Shown: positions 44,599-53,233 of the stretch, piece by piece
Layout of the letters: each line of letters starts with the position of its first letter
Position numbering within the stretch: the stretch's first letter is position 1
Assembly (NCBI GenBank): GCA_963726615.1
Contig: CAVSCX010000003.1
Span: forward strand, 248,001-312,000
Reading direction: 5' to 3'
DNA length: 64,000 bases
Source of the DNA: CAWDZK01 sp963726615
GTDB lineage: Bacteria; Actinomycetota; Actinomycetes; JACCUZ01
Notes under the pieces: model-generated
Database searches by the model: none
Seen by the model: the letters and a program-made list of their open reading frames with translations, nothing else
What the model was told of the DNA's origin: nothing
Translations under genes and position numbers: made by a program

Positions 44599-45459
44599 CT
44601 AGGTGCGGGCGGCGAGGACGGCGTCGTAGAGCGCCTTGCGGGACACCCCGCGCGCGGCGGCGACCTCGGCGGAGGCCTCCTTGAGCCGCGATCCGGCAGC
44701 CACCAGCGCCTCCACCGCGGCGACGAGGTCGGCCGGGTCGGCGGCCGGCGGCTCGGCTCCGGCGACCACGACCGTGACCTCGCCACGTACGCCGCCGGCG
44801 GCCCACCCGGCGAGCTCGCGCAGCCCGCCGCGGCGGACCTCCTCGTAGGTCTTGGTCATCTCCCGGCACACCGCCGCCGCCCTGTCGTCGCCCAGGGTGT
44901 CGGCCATCGCCGTCAGCGACGCCGCCAGCCGGTGCGGGGCCTCGAAGAAGACCGTCGTCCGCGCCTCGGTGGCCAGCTCGGCCAGGCGCCGGGCCCGCTC
45001 CCCCGCCTTGCGCGGCAGGAACCCCTCGAAGCAGAACCGGTCCACCGGGAGCCCCGACAGCGCCAGGGCGGTGAGCACCGCGGACGGCCCCGGGGCGGCC
45101 GTGACCGCGACGCCGGCCGCGACGGCCGCCGCGACCAGGCGGTAGCCCGGGTCCGAGACGGAGGGCATGCCGGCGTCGGTCACCAGCAGCACGCGGCGGC
45201 CGGCCAGCAGCGCCTCGACCAGCTCCGGGGTCCGGGCCGCCTCGTTCTGCTCGTAGTAGGAGACGACCCGCCCGGTCACCGTCACGGCGAGGGCAGCGGC
45301 CAGCCGCCGGAGCCGCCGGGTGTCCTCGGCTGCGACCACGTCGGCCGAGGCGAGCTCACGGCGCAGCCGCGGGGTGGCGTCGTCGGGGTCGCCGATCGGC
45401 GTCCCCGCGAGCACCAGCACGCCGCTCGCACGGTCCGCACCCTCGGCCACGGGCACCAT
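44599..45459 (-). CDS. rsmI: 16S rRNA (cytidine1402-2'-O)-methyltransferase
   Basis: A 286-residue RsmI of the tetrapyrrole methylase fold. Motifs are GVLVLAGTPIGDPDDATPR, DVVAAEDTRRLRRLAAAL, VLLVTDAGMPSVSDPGYRLV, AAPGPSAVLTALALSGLPVD and FEGFLPRKAGERARRLAEL. It methylates C1402 in the decoding centre together with RsmH. It is divergent from the pmt gene with a 32-bp gap, a conserved actinobacterial arrangement (rsmI-pmt). Confidence 0.97.
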   Translation of the reverse strand: MVPVAEGADRASGVLVLAGTPIGDPDDATPRLRRELASADVVAAEDTRRLRRLAAALAVTVTGRVVSYYEQNEAARTPELVEALLAGRRVLLVTDAGMPSVSDPGYRLVAAAVAAGVAVTAAPGPSAVLTALALSGLPVDRFCFEGFLPRKAGERARRLAELATEARTTVFFEAPHRLAASLTAMADTLGDDRAAAVCREMTKTYEEVRRGGLRELAGWAAGGVRGEVTVVVAGAEPPAADPADLVAAVEALVAAGSRLKEASAEVAAARGVSRKALYDAVLAART

Positions 45460-45479
45460 CGTGTCGGACGGCCCGTGCG

Positions 45480-45485
45480 TACGCT
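45480..45485 (+). promoter_or_regulatory. -10 box of pmt (leaderless)
   Basis: TACGCT, then 6 nt to the GTG at 45492. Confidence 0.6.
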
Positions 45486-45491
45486 GGCCCG

Positions 45492-47072
45492 GTGCTCCAG
45501 CCGACCACCCCGCGGATCGATCGGGCCCGCGCCAGGGAGCGGCTGGTCCCCCCGATGCCGGCCGACGGCATCTGGGGCTGGCTCGCGCCGCTGCTCGTGG
45601 CTGCGGTGGCCGGAGTCCTGCGGTTCTGGCGGCTCGGCCAGCCCCGCGCGTTCATCTTCGACGAGACCTACTACGCCAAGGACGGCTGGTCGCTGCTGCA
45701 CTTCGGCGTCGAGCAGAGCTACATCAAGGCGGCGAAGGACGGCGACCCCGACCCGGCCAACCTGCGGATCCTGGCCGGGAACCTCAAGGGGCTGTGGACC
45801 GGCGACCCCTCGTACGTCGTGCACCCGCCAGGCGGCAAGTGGGTGATCGCGCTGGGCGAGCAGCTGTTCGGCATGACGCCGTTCGGCTGGCGCTTCATGG
45901 TTGCGCTGCTCGGCACGCTGGCCGTGCTGATGACCGCCCGGATCGGGCGGCGCCTGTTCCGCTCGACGCTGCTCGGCTGCGTCGCCGGGCTGCTGCTGAC
46001 CGTGGACGGCCTGGCGTACGTGCACAGCCGCACCGCCCTGCTCGACCCGATCCTCATGTTCTGGGCCCTCGCGGCGTTCGGTGCCCTGCTGGTGGACCGG
46101 GACCGGGTGCGCGAACGGCTGGCGGCCCGGCTCGACGACACCGTGGGGTCGAGGTTCGGTCCCGGGCTCGGGCTCCGGCCGTGGCGGCTGCTGGCCGGGG
46201 CCTGCCTCGGGGCGGCCTGCGCGACCAAGTGGAGCGGGCTGTACTTCGTCGCGGTGTTCGGCGTCATGGTCCTGCTCTGGGACATGGGCGCGCGGCGTAC
46301 GGCGGGAGTGCGCCGCCCCTGGCTCGGCGCCCTGGTGCGCGACGCCGCACCCGCCTTCGTCTCCGTGGTGCTCGTCGCCGCAGCCGTCTACCTCGCGTCG
46401 TGGACCGGCTGGTTCCTGGGCGGCGACCGCGCGTACCTGCGGTACTGGGCTGTCGACCACCCCGGGGGGCCGTCATGGCTGCCGGATGCGATGCGCAGCC
46501 TGCTGCACTACCACCACGAGGCCTTCGACTTCCACAAGAACCTGCGGACCCCGCACGACTACCAGTCCAACCCGTGGGGCTGGCTGGTGCTCGCCCGGCC
46601 GGTCTCGTACTTCTACGAGGGCCCGACCATGGGCGAGCAGGGCTGCCTGGTCGACCAGTGCTCCCAAGCGGTCACTGCCCTCGGCAGTCCCGCGGTCTGG
46701 TGGGCCGCATGCCTGGCCCTGCCCGTCCTGCTCTTCCTCTGGGCCGCGCGGCGCGACTGGCGGGCCGGCGCGATCCTCGCGGGCGTGGTGGCCGGCTACC
46801 TGCCCTGGTTCTTCTTCCAGGAGCGGACCATCTACTCCTTCTACGCGGTCGTGTTCGTGCCGTTCCTCGTCCTCGCCGTCACCCAGTGCCTGGGGCTGGT
46901 GATCGGCGGCACCGACGCCTCGGCCCGGCGGAGGCAGTGGGGAGCGGCGTTCGCCGGCGCCTACCTGCTGCTGGCGGTGGCCGACTTCATGTGGCTGCTC
47001 CCCGTCCTCTCGGCCGAGGTGATCCCGTACGCCGACTGGGCACGACGGATGTGGTGGCGGTCCTGGATCTGA
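45492..47072 (+). CDS. pmt: Protein O-mannosyltransferase (PMT family)
   Basis: A 526-residue integral membrane GT-C enzyme with about eleven transmembrane helices. The catalytic acidic motif is in RAFIFDETYYAKDGW (about 51-65), just after the first helix. LLLTVDGLAYVHSRTALLDP and ATKWSGLYFVAVFGVMVL are conserved. It transfers mannose from polyprenyl-phosphate-mannose to exported proteins as they cross by Sec. It faces rsmI, as in mycobacteria (Rv1002c). GTG 45492 follows TACGCT by 6 nt. Confidence 0.95.
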   Translation: MLQPTTPRIDRARARERLVPPMPADGIWGWLAPLLVAAVAGVLRFWRLGQPRAFIFDETYYAKDGWSLLHFGVEQSYIKAAKDGDPDPANLRILAGNLKGLWTGDPSYVVHPPGGKWVIALGEQLFGMTPFGWRFMVALLGTLAVLMTARIGRRLFRSTLLGCVAGLLLTVDGLAYVHSRTALLDPILMFWALAAFGALLVDRDRVRERLAARLDDTVGSRFGPGLGLRPWRLLAGACLGAACATKWSGLYFVAVFGVMVLLWDMGARRTAGVRRPWLGALVRDAAPAFVSVVLVAAAVYLASWTGWFLGGDRAYLRYWAVDHPGGPSWLPDAMRSLLHYHHEAFDFHKNLRTPHDYQSNPWGWLVLARPVSYFYEGPTMGEQGCLVDQCSQAVTALGSPAVWWAACLALPVLLFLWAARRDWRAGAILAGVVAGYLPWFFFQERTIYSFYAVVFVPFLVLAVTQCLGLVIGGTDASARRRQWGAAFAGAYLLLAVADFMWLLPVLSAEVIPYADWARRMWWRSWI

Positions 47073-47125
47073 CCGCCGTGGGCCGGTCTGCGGCCGAGCC
47101 CGGTCCCCGGAGCTGAGGAGTCGCG

Positions 47126-48136
47126 GTGGCGTCGGAGAGCAAGCGCACGGTGCTGGTCGCCCTGGTTGCCAACCTGGCGATCGCCGTCGCCAAGCTCGTG
47201 GCCGGGCTGCTCAGCGGGTCGAGCGCGATGCTGGCCGAGGCAGCCCACTCGGTGGCGGACACGCTCAACCAGGTGTTCCTGCTGACCAGCCTGCGGGTCT
47301 CCCAGCGCCGGGCCGACCCCGAGCACCCGTTCGGCTACGGCAAGGCGCAGTACTTCTGGTCGCTCATCGCGGCGGCAAGCATCTTCGTGGCCGGTGCCGT
47401 CTTCTCGGTGTACGAAGGGGTGCACACCCTCCTCTCCGCCGCCGGTGAGTCCACCGGCGTCCTGGTGTCGCTCGTCGTGCTGGGGGTCGCGTTCCTCGCC
47501 GAGGGCACCAGCTGGCTGCGGGCGATCCACCAGCTGCGCACCGAGGCGGCGGCCGAAGGCCGCACGTTCGCCCAGCACGTGCGGGCCAGCAAGGACCCGA
47601 GCGTGACCACCGTGCTGGCGGAGGACAGCGCCGCGCTCATCGGTCTGCTGCTCGCCGCGGCAGGAATCGGGCTGCACCACCTCACCGGCAGCGCCGTCTG
47701 GGACGGGGTCGCGGCGATCCTCATCGGGCTGCTGCTGGCACTGGTGGCGTTCGTGCTCGGCCACGACGTCGGTGACCTGATCATCGGGGAGTCCGCCGAG
47801 CCGGCGATGGTGGTCGACGCGTACGACCGGCTGTGCGCCTACCCCGAGGTCTCCGAGGTGGTGGAGCTGCTCACGATGCACCTCGGCCCGGCCGAGGTCC
47901 TGGTCGCCGTCCGGCTCGACCTGGACGACCGCCTGACAGGCGCACACATCGAGGAGTTCAGCAACCGGGCCGACGCCGACCTGCGGACGGCCCACCCGGA
48001 GATCACCCAGGTCTTCCTCGACGCGACCCGCCCCGACCCCGAGCTGGCCCGCCGGACGGCGGTCCACGTCGAGCGGCTGCGCGAGACCGCCACCCGGTCC
48101 CGGCGGGAGGCGGCTGCGCGGTCCCCCTCCGTCTGA
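47126..48136 (+). CDS. Cation diffusion facilitator transporter, ZnT9-like
   Basis: A 336-residue CDF protein with six helices in the N-terminal 220 residues and a cytoplasmic ferredoxin-like domain after that. The TM2 region has AMLAEAAHSVADTLNQVFLL. HPFGYGKAQYFWSLIAA and TVLAEDSAALIGLLLAAAG (TM5) match the SLC30A9/ZnT9-like branch rather than classic CzcD. These efflux divalent metals, usually zinc or manganese, in exchange for protons. The GTG at 47126 has GAGGAG upstream; it is 53 bp after pmt. Confidence 0.9.
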   Translation: MASESKRTVLVALVANLAIAVAKLVAGLLSGSSAMLAEAAHSVADTLNQVFLLTSLRVSQRRADPEHPFGYGKAQYFWSLIAAASIFVAGAVFSVYEGVHTLLSAAGESTGVLVSLVVLGVAFLAEGTSWLRAIHQLRTEAAAEGRTFAQHVRASKDPSVTTVLAEDSAALIGLLLAAAGIGLHHLTGSAVWDGVAAILIGLLLALVAFVLGHDVGDLIIGESAEPAMVVDAYDRLCAYPEVSEVVELLTMHLGPAEVLVAVRLDLDDRLTGAHIEEFSNRADADLRTAHPEITQVFLDATRPDPELARRTAVHVERLRETATRSRREAAARSPSV

Positions 48137-48154
48137 CCGCGCGGGGAGGAGGGC

Positions 48155-48607
48155 TCAGGGGGCGTCGACCTCGTCGGCAGCACCGTCCCGCGTCGAGGGG
48201 CCCGACCTGCTCCGGGCCACCTGCACGGCGTACGCGGTCAGGCTGACGGCGGCGACAAGCGCGAGCAGCACCGTCAGCCGGGCGCTGTAGTCGTGGACCA
48301 GCAGGGTCTTGCTCGGCGGCTGGGTGCCCTCACGGTGGATCAGCGGCACGGCGACGACGGTCAGCACCGCGCCGACGACCAGCCCGACCTGCAGGTAGCG
48401 GCGCGCACGGGGTGGGACCAGGGTGAGCACCCGGCCCGCTCCGATCAGGCCCGGTGCGACCAGTCCGTCGTGGATGGCCACCGCCGCCGCCAGCCACAGG
48501 GCGATGAACAGCAGGTCCCGCACGGAGTTCTGGCTGACCAGGCGCAGCACGCCGTACGCGAGCAGGAGCAGCCCGGCCAGCGCCAGGCCGCGCCGCCAAC
48601 GGCGCAC
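48155..48607 (-). CDS. Hypothetical membrane protein
   Basis: A 150-residue protein with about four hydrophobic segments (about 8-27, 33-50, 72-90, 112-130) and a charged C-terminal tail. Between helices 3 and 4 is a short periplasmic-like loop. No family recognised. Its GTG abuts the stop of the molybdopterin oxidoreductase gene (TGA then GTG without gap), so it probably works with it, for example as a membrane partner. Confidence 0.72.
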   Translation of the reverse strand: MRRWRRGLALAGLLLLAYGVLRLVSQNSVRDLLFIALWLAAAVAIHDGLVAPGLIGAGRVLTLVPPRARRYLQVGLVVGAVLTVVAVPLIHREGTQPPSKTLLVHDYSARLTVLLALVAAVSLTAYAVQVARSRSGPSTRDGAADEVDAP

Positions 48608-49831
48608 TCAGCTCACCTCGATCGTCGTCAGCCACTTGGTGTTCAGGACCCCGGCCCGGTTGGGAGCGATCAGCCGCAACGGATAGCCGTGGTCGATGTT
48701 CAGCCGCTGCCCGTTGATGTGGGTGGCGAGCAACGCCTCGGACAGCTGTGGCCCGGCGAGCTCGCTGCTGCGGAACGCGCCTCGAGTCTGCATCGAGACA
48801 AGCCGGACCCGCGACCCGTCGTCGCCACCGGCCCGGCGGACGACGTCGAGCAGCCGGACGCCCCGCCAGTCCGCACCGACGGACCAGCCTTCGACGCAGG
48901 CGATCGGGAGGCTGGCCTCGGCCTGCGACATCGCCTCGACCTCGTCCAGCTCGAGCCGGTACGGGCGGTCGCCGACGACCTCCAGCGACCAGCCCCCGGC
49001 CTCGACGGCCTGGACGACCCCGGCCTGCAGAGCGGTGCGGTTGACGGGCACGCCCTGGGGTCCATCGCCGGGGTCGCGGGGGGCGAGCAGCCCGAGCGGG
49101 CGCAGCGGGGTGAGCGTCTGCCCGACCGTGGTCACGACGACGAGGCCGACACCGACACCGGTTGCCGTGAGCAGCCCTCGCCGGCTGATCGCCGGCGTCG
49201 GCGGGGGCGGGACCGTGCCGGCGTTGCTGTGCGAGGCCGGGTTCTCGCTCCACGGGACCTCGGTGAGCACGTCGGCGTCGGCCACCTTGGCGCGCAGGCC
49301 GTAGGCGATGTCGGGGAGCTTCACGGCGATGTGCAGCAGGATCGAGCCGACGACGACGTAGCCCAGGTAGTGGTGCACGCGCACGAAGTGCCACGGCCAC
49401 GGGTACCAGGCCAGGACGTTGAAGAAGCCGGTGAACAGCTGCAGCAGCGAGGACCCGACGAGCACGAACACCGAGAGGCGCTCCAGCCCGTGCTTCACCG
49501 ACGTCACCGGCGGCCAGCGGAACAGGTTCGGGTAGACCGACCAGAGCTTGACCAGCAGCAGCGGGATCGTCGCGATCCCGGTGATGACGTGGGTGCCCTG
49601 GGTGACGCGGTAGAGCCACACCGGGCTGGCGGGCTGCGGCAGCCAGGACCAGGGGTTGTACTGGTAGTGGCTGAGCAGCCCGGTGGCGAAGCAGATCCCG
49701 ATGCAGATCCCGAGCACCCGGCCGAGCCGGGCCGTCACCGCGGTGGACCGCACCGGGCTGGTGAACCGCGGCCAGAACGGCGGCCTGCTGGTCGGCAGCC
49801 TGGTCCGTTTCCTGGTCGGAGCCCGGGTCAT
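48608..49831 (-). CDS. Molybdopterin-dependent oxidoreductase with N-terminal cytochrome b-like domain
   Basis: A 407-residue polytopic redox protein. Residues about 30-185 hold four helices with histidines placed as in cytochrome b561-type proteins (LLSHYQYNP, GTHVITGIA, FVRVHHYLGY, LLHIAVKL). A fifth hydrophobic helix near 215-235 is preceded by SRRGLLTATG, a twin-arginine-like motif in mid-protein. The C-terminal domain (about 250-407) is sulfite-oxidase-like with the molybdenum-ligand cysteine in LPIACVEGWSVG. This matches a known actinobacterial Mo protein type targeted by Sec and then Tat. The substrate is unknown. Confidence 0.88.
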   Translation of the reverse strand: MTRAPTRKRTRLPTSRPPFWPRFTSPVRSTAVTARLGRVLGICIGICFATGLLSHYQYNPWSWLPQPASPVWLYRVTQGTHVITGIATIPLLLVKLWSVYPNLFRWPPVTSVKHGLERLSVFVLVGSSLLQLFTGFFNVLAWYPWPWHFVRVHHYLGYVVVGSILLHIAVKLPDIAYGLRAKVADADVLTEVPWSENPASHSNAGTVPPPPTPAISRRGLLTATGVGVGLVVVTTVGQTLTPLRPLGLLAPRDPGDGPQGVPVNRTALQAGVVQAVEAGGWSLEVVGDRPYRLELDEVEAMSQAEASLPIACVEGWSVGADWRGVRLLDVVRRAGGDDGSRVRLVSMQTRGAFRSSELAGPQLSEALLATHINGQRLNIDHGYPLRLIAPNRAGVLNTKWLTTIEVS

Positions 49832-49865
49832 GTCGCGCCGTCGGACCTGGTCGGGTGCCGCCGGA

Positions 49866-50489
49866 TCACTCGTGCTCGAGGGCTACGAACCACCGGTCCG
49901 CCTCCTGCCAGGTCTCGGCCGGCCGCAGGCCGGCCAGCGCGGCCGCCGGGCCGGCGTCGTGCAGCGCCAGATGGGCCCAGGGGAAATGCCGCGACACCTC
50001 ACCGCCGCTGACAAGCCGCAGCCGGGTGCGACTGCTGTGCCCGGCGGGTCCCTCGACCTCCACCAGGGCACGCCCGGACGGCCCGAGCAGCTCGGCGACC
50101 CGCCGGAGCAGGACGACCGGCAGCCCGCCGATACCGATGTTCCCGTCGACGAGCAGCACCGTGTCCCACCGGCCCGCACGAGGCACCGGTCCGAACACGG
50201 AGCACCGGCTGGCGACGGCCCCGGCCGCGCGGGCCAGCCGGACCGCGTCGCCGTTGACGTCGATGCCGACGGCCGGGACGCCGTTGCGGCGGAGTGCGGC
50301 GGCGATGCGACCCGGGCCGCAGCCGACGTCGAGGGTGGTGCCGGTGCAGCGCCCGAGCAGGCCCGTGTCCCCGGGCCGCAGCGGCCCGCGCCAGGTCTCG
50401 ACCGGGACCGGCACCCGCCGGCCGTCGGGGTACTCGGCCTCCAGCGGGGCACCGTTGCGCAACGCACCGGAGTACAGCCGGCCCATCAC
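49866..50489 (-). CDS. SAM-dependent methyltransferase
   Basis: A 207-residue class I methyltransferase. SAM motif I is TTLDVGCGPGRIAAALRRNG (about 54-73), followed by AVGIDVNGDAVRLARAAGA. It has the rather unusual LLVDGNIGIGGLPVVLLRR where the catalytic-side motif normally reads. Start GTG 50489 overlaps the DUF2064 stop (GTGA); ATG 50486 is an alternative. It is part of the GT2-DUF2064-methyltransferase-Mo oxidoreductase series. The methylated product is unknown. Confidence 0.85.
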   Translation of the reverse strand: MMGRLYSGALRNGAPLEAEYPDGRRVPVPVETWRGPLRPGDTGLLGRCTGTTLDVGCGPGRIAAALRRNGVPAVGIDVNGDAVRLARAAGAVASRCSVFGPVPRAGRWDTVLLVDGNIGIGGLPVVLLRRVAELLGPSGRALVEVEGPAGHSSRTRLRLVSGGEVSRHFPWAHLALHDAGPAAALAGLRPAETWQEADRWFVALEHE

Positions 50490-51139
50490 GCCGCGCCCAC
50501 CGACAGCCTCCGAACGGCACCCGCGAACGCCGTCCCCGGGGCCGCCCGTGCCACGGCGACCGCGTCGGCTGCCCGGTCGACGTCCCGCTGCTCCGGCAGC
50601 GCGGTCACCCGCAGCCCCTCCTCGCGCAACCTGGCCAGCTGCTGGGCGCCGGTGTCCCCGCGCGACATCGGGACACCCACCACGTGCTCCGCGCGCGGCC
50701 GGCGCAGGCCCATGGCCCACCACCCGCCGTCCTCGGCCGCGCCGAGCACGGCGTCGGTCCCGTCGCACAGCAGCTGGTCGACCGCGTCGTCCAGGTCGGC
50801 GGCGGTGACGTGCGGGGTGTCCATCCCGACCAGAAGGACCGGGACCGGCAGGTCGGCGAAGGCACCTGTCATCGCGGCCGCGATCCTCCGGTCCAGCGAC
50901 CTACCGGCCTGCGGTCGGACCTCCAGTCCCGCCGGCAGCCAGTCACCGGGCGCACCGTCGAGCACCAGCCGGCAGTGCTGCACCGCCGCGGCGGTCGCAG
51001 CGGCGAGAGTGTCGGCGAGGGCGGCCGCCGCGAGCTCTGCGGCCTGGTGCGGCGTGTACGGCGGCGTCAGCCGGGTCTTGACCCGACCGGCCACCGGACT
51101 CTTCGCCAGCACGACGACCTGGGCCCGGCGCGTCCTCAT
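50486..51139 (-). CDS. DUF2064 (TIGR04282-like) nucleotidyl/glycosyltransferase-fold protein
   Basis: A 217-residue GT-A-like protein. It begins RAQVVVLAKSPVAGRVKTRL, the hallmark of DUF2064, with the metal/nucleotide region VLLVGMDTPHVTAADLDDAV and AEDGGWWAMGLRRP. DUF2064 proteins are often annotated as arsenosugar-type glycosyltransferases but also occur in actinobacterial envelope clusters. The ATG overlaps the GT2 gene stop as ATGA. Substrate is unknown; the coupling implies a joint pathway with GT2. Confidence 0.87.
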   Translation of the reverse strand: MRTRRAQVVVLAKSPVAGRVKTRLTPPYTPHQAAELAAAALADTLAAATAAAVQHCRLVLDGAPGDWLPAGLEVRPQAGRSLDRRIAAAMTGAFADLPVPVLLVGMDTPHVTAADLDDAVDQLLCDGTDAVLGAAEDGGWWAMGLRRPRAEHVVGVPMSRGDTGAQQLARLREEGLRVTALPEQRDVDRAADAVAVARAAPGTAFAGAVRRLSVGAA

Positions 51140-51786
51140 CCGGCGAGCACCGCGCGCATGTCGCGCACGGCGCGCAGGTAGCCCGGCACCGTCCCTGTCA
51201 CCTTCGACCGGCCGACCCTGGGGAGGTAGGTCACCGGGACCTCCGCCACCCGCCAGCCGGCGGCATGTGCGGCGAGCAGCGTCTGCAGCGGGTAGCCGGA
51301 GCGCCGGTCGCTCAGCCCGAGACCCAGCAGGTCCTCGCGCCGGAAGGCACGCATGGGGCCGAGGTCGCGCAGCGGCAGCCCGGTACGGCGGCGCAGGGTG
51401 CGCGCCAACGCCAGGTTGGCGAGCCTGGCCGGCAGCGGCCAGGCGCGCAGGGAGCGGGTGGTGCGGCGGCCCACGACGAGGTCCGCGGTGCCCTCGAGCA
51501 CCGGCCCGGCCACGGCGGGCAGCTCCGTCGGGTCGAGGGTCGCATCGGCGTCCATGACGCACACCACGTCGCTGGTGGCGGCCAGGAGCGCGGCATGGCA
51601 CGCCGCGCCGTACCCACGCTGCGCGACCTCGACGACGAGGGCCCCGGCGGCACGGGCCACGTCGGCCGAGCCGTCGGCCGAGCCGTTGTCGGCGACCACC
51701 GGCCGGTAGCCCGCCGGCATCCGCCCCAGCACCCACGGCAGCGCCTCGGCCTCGTCCAGGCACGGGAGAAGGACGTCGACGGTCAC
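51136..51786 (-). CDS. Family 2 glycosyltransferase
   Basis: A 216-residue GT2 with a GT-A fold. Nucleotide-binding starts VDVLLPCLDEAEALPWVLGR; the DxD motif is in VVCVMDADATLDPTEL (about 80), and the acceptor region has GPMRAFRREDLLGLGLSDRR. It has no transmembrane helix, unlike DPM-type synthases with a tail. The first gene of a compact minus-strand series with DUF2064, a methyltransferase and a Mo oxidoreductase. Sugar and acceptor are unknown. Confidence 0.9.
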   Translation of the reverse strand: MTVDVLLPCLDEAEALPWVLGRMPAGYRPVVADNGSADGSADVARAAGALVVEVAQRGYGAACHAALLAATSDVVCVMDADATLDPTELPAVAGPVLEGTADLVVGRRTTRSLRAWPLPARLANLALARTLRRRTGLPLRDLGPMRAFRREDLLGLGLSDRRSGYPLQTLLAAHAAGWRVAEVPVTYLPRVGRSKVTGTVPGYLRAVRDMRAVLAG

Positions 51787-51874
51787 GCCTGAACGGTGCC
51801 ACCTGAGATCAGTCCCAACCCTTACCGATCCGTGACGCGTGGTCTCGTCCCACCTGCCGGACTGTGTGGTCGCA

Positions 51875-51880
51875 TAGCCT
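51875..51880 (+). promoter_or_regulatory. -10 box of the membrane protein gene (leaderless)
   Basis: TAGCCT, then 6 nt to the ATG at 51887. Confidence 0.6.
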
Positions 51881-51886
51881 CGCCGG

Positions 51887-53203
51887 ATGCAGGCGGTCGC
51901 GGCACCGGCCGGCCGCGCCCGACTGCTCGCGGTCGTCGGCTGGGCGGTCCCGCTCGCCGTGGCCGTGGTCTGGGGGCACCAGCTGCTCCCCGGAGGGTCG
52001 CTGAACGTGCACGCCCCGCCGTTCCAGGGGCACTACCGGTTCTCCCCTCGGGCCGCCGTCCCCGGCCTGCTCGTCGCCGCCCTCGGCATCCTGCTGCTCC
52101 CGGTGCTGGCGCAACGGCTGCCCTGGCGGCTGCTCCCTCCGCTCGCAGCCGTGGGGGCCGTCGCATGGGCGGTCGCCCTCGCCGTCTGGGACGGGCACCA
52201 GAGCCTCGGCGGCACGCTGGGCCGGGCCCACGAGTACCTGCCGGCAGTCGCCCGCGTCGGATCCGACCCGGCGGCGTTCCTCGCCGGCTTCTCCGACGCG
52301 GTGGCCCACCGGCGGTTGCCCGTGCACGTGAACGGCCACCCGCCGCTGATGGTCCTGGTGTTCTGGGCCTGGGAGCGGCTCGGCCTCGCCGGCACGGAGT
52401 GGGCGGGCGCGCTCGTCATCGGCGTCGGGGCGTCGGCGGTGGCGGCACTGCTCGTCACGGTGCGCGCGCTCGGCGACGAGCCCGCCGCCCGGCGGGCGGC
52501 GCCGTTCCTCGTGCTCGGACCGTTCGCCATCACCATCGCGACCAGTGCCGACGCGTTCTTCCTCGGCGTCGGCGCCTGGGCGGCGGCGGCTCTCGCGGTG
52601 GGCCTGCGCCGCGGCTCGTGGCCGCTGCTGGGCGTCGCCGGCCTGCTCGCCGGGGCCCTGCCCTACCTGAGCTACGGCCTGCTGCCGTTCGGGGCGGTGC
52701 TCGTCGCTGTCGGCTGGCTCGGCGTACGCGCGCACGGTCGCCCGGCGGGTGGCCGAGCCGGTCGGGCCGCTCCGCTGCTCGCCGTGGCCCTCGGGCTCGC
52801 TGTCGTCCCGGCGGCCATGACGGCGGCCGGGTTCTCCTGGTTCGAGGGGGCCGCCGCCACCCACCGCGCCTGGTCGCTGGGCAAGGGCGACGACCGGCCC
52901 TACCTCTACTCGCTGGTCGCCGACGTCGGGATCCTGGCGGTCCTGGTGGGGCCGGCGACGGCCGCGGCCGCCACCCGGCGTCCACGGCGCATCCCGGGCC
53001 TGCTCGCCGCCGGGGCAGCGGTGGCGCTGCTGGCGCTGGCGCTCAGCGGCGTCACCCGGTTGGAGGTGGAGCGGATCTGGCTCCCGTTCGCCCCGTGGCT
53101 GGTCCTGCTGACCGCCGCGCTGCCCGGCCGGGCCCGGGGCTGGCTCGCCGCCAACGCCCTGTGCGCGATCCTCTTCCAGGTCCTGGTCCGCGACGTCTGG
53201 TGA
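51887..53203 (+). CDS. Polytopic membrane protein, possibly GT-C-like glycosyltransferase
   Basis: A 438-residue protein with about eleven hydrophobic helices. After a first helix there is a periplasmic-like loop with HAPPFQGHYRFSPRAAV. Later loops include HVNGHPPLMVLVFWAWERLG and FSWFEGAAATHRAWSLGKGD. The overall plan fits GT-C-type polyprenyl-linked glycosyltransferases, but the catalytic acidic motif is not obvious. The gene is next to GT2/DUF2064 on the opposite strand with a TAGCCT box 6 nt before its ATG. The assignment is tentative. Confidence 0.7.
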   Translation: MQAVAAPAGRARLLAVVGWAVPLAVAVVWGHQLLPGGSLNVHAPPFQGHYRFSPRAAVPGLLVAALGILLLPVLAQRLPWRLLPPLAAVGAVAWAVALAVWDGHQSLGGTLGRAHEYLPAVARVGSDPAAFLAGFSDAVAHRRLPVHVNGHPPLMVLVFWAWERLGLAGTEWAGALVIGVGASAVAALLVTVRALGDEPAARRAAPFLVLGPFAITIATSADAFFLGVGAWAAAALAVGLRRGSWPLLGVAGLLAGALPYLSYGLLPFGAVLVAVGWLGVRAHGRPAGGRAGRAAPLLAVALGLAVVPAAMTAAGFSWFEGAAATHRAWSLGKGDDRPYLYSLVADVGILAVLVGPATAAAATRRPRRIPGLLAAGAAVALLALALSGVTRLEVERIWLPFAPWLVLLTAALPGRARGWLAANALCAILFQVLVRDVW

Positions 53204-53233
53204 CGACCGGGTCGGTCCGCCAGGCGGCGCGGG

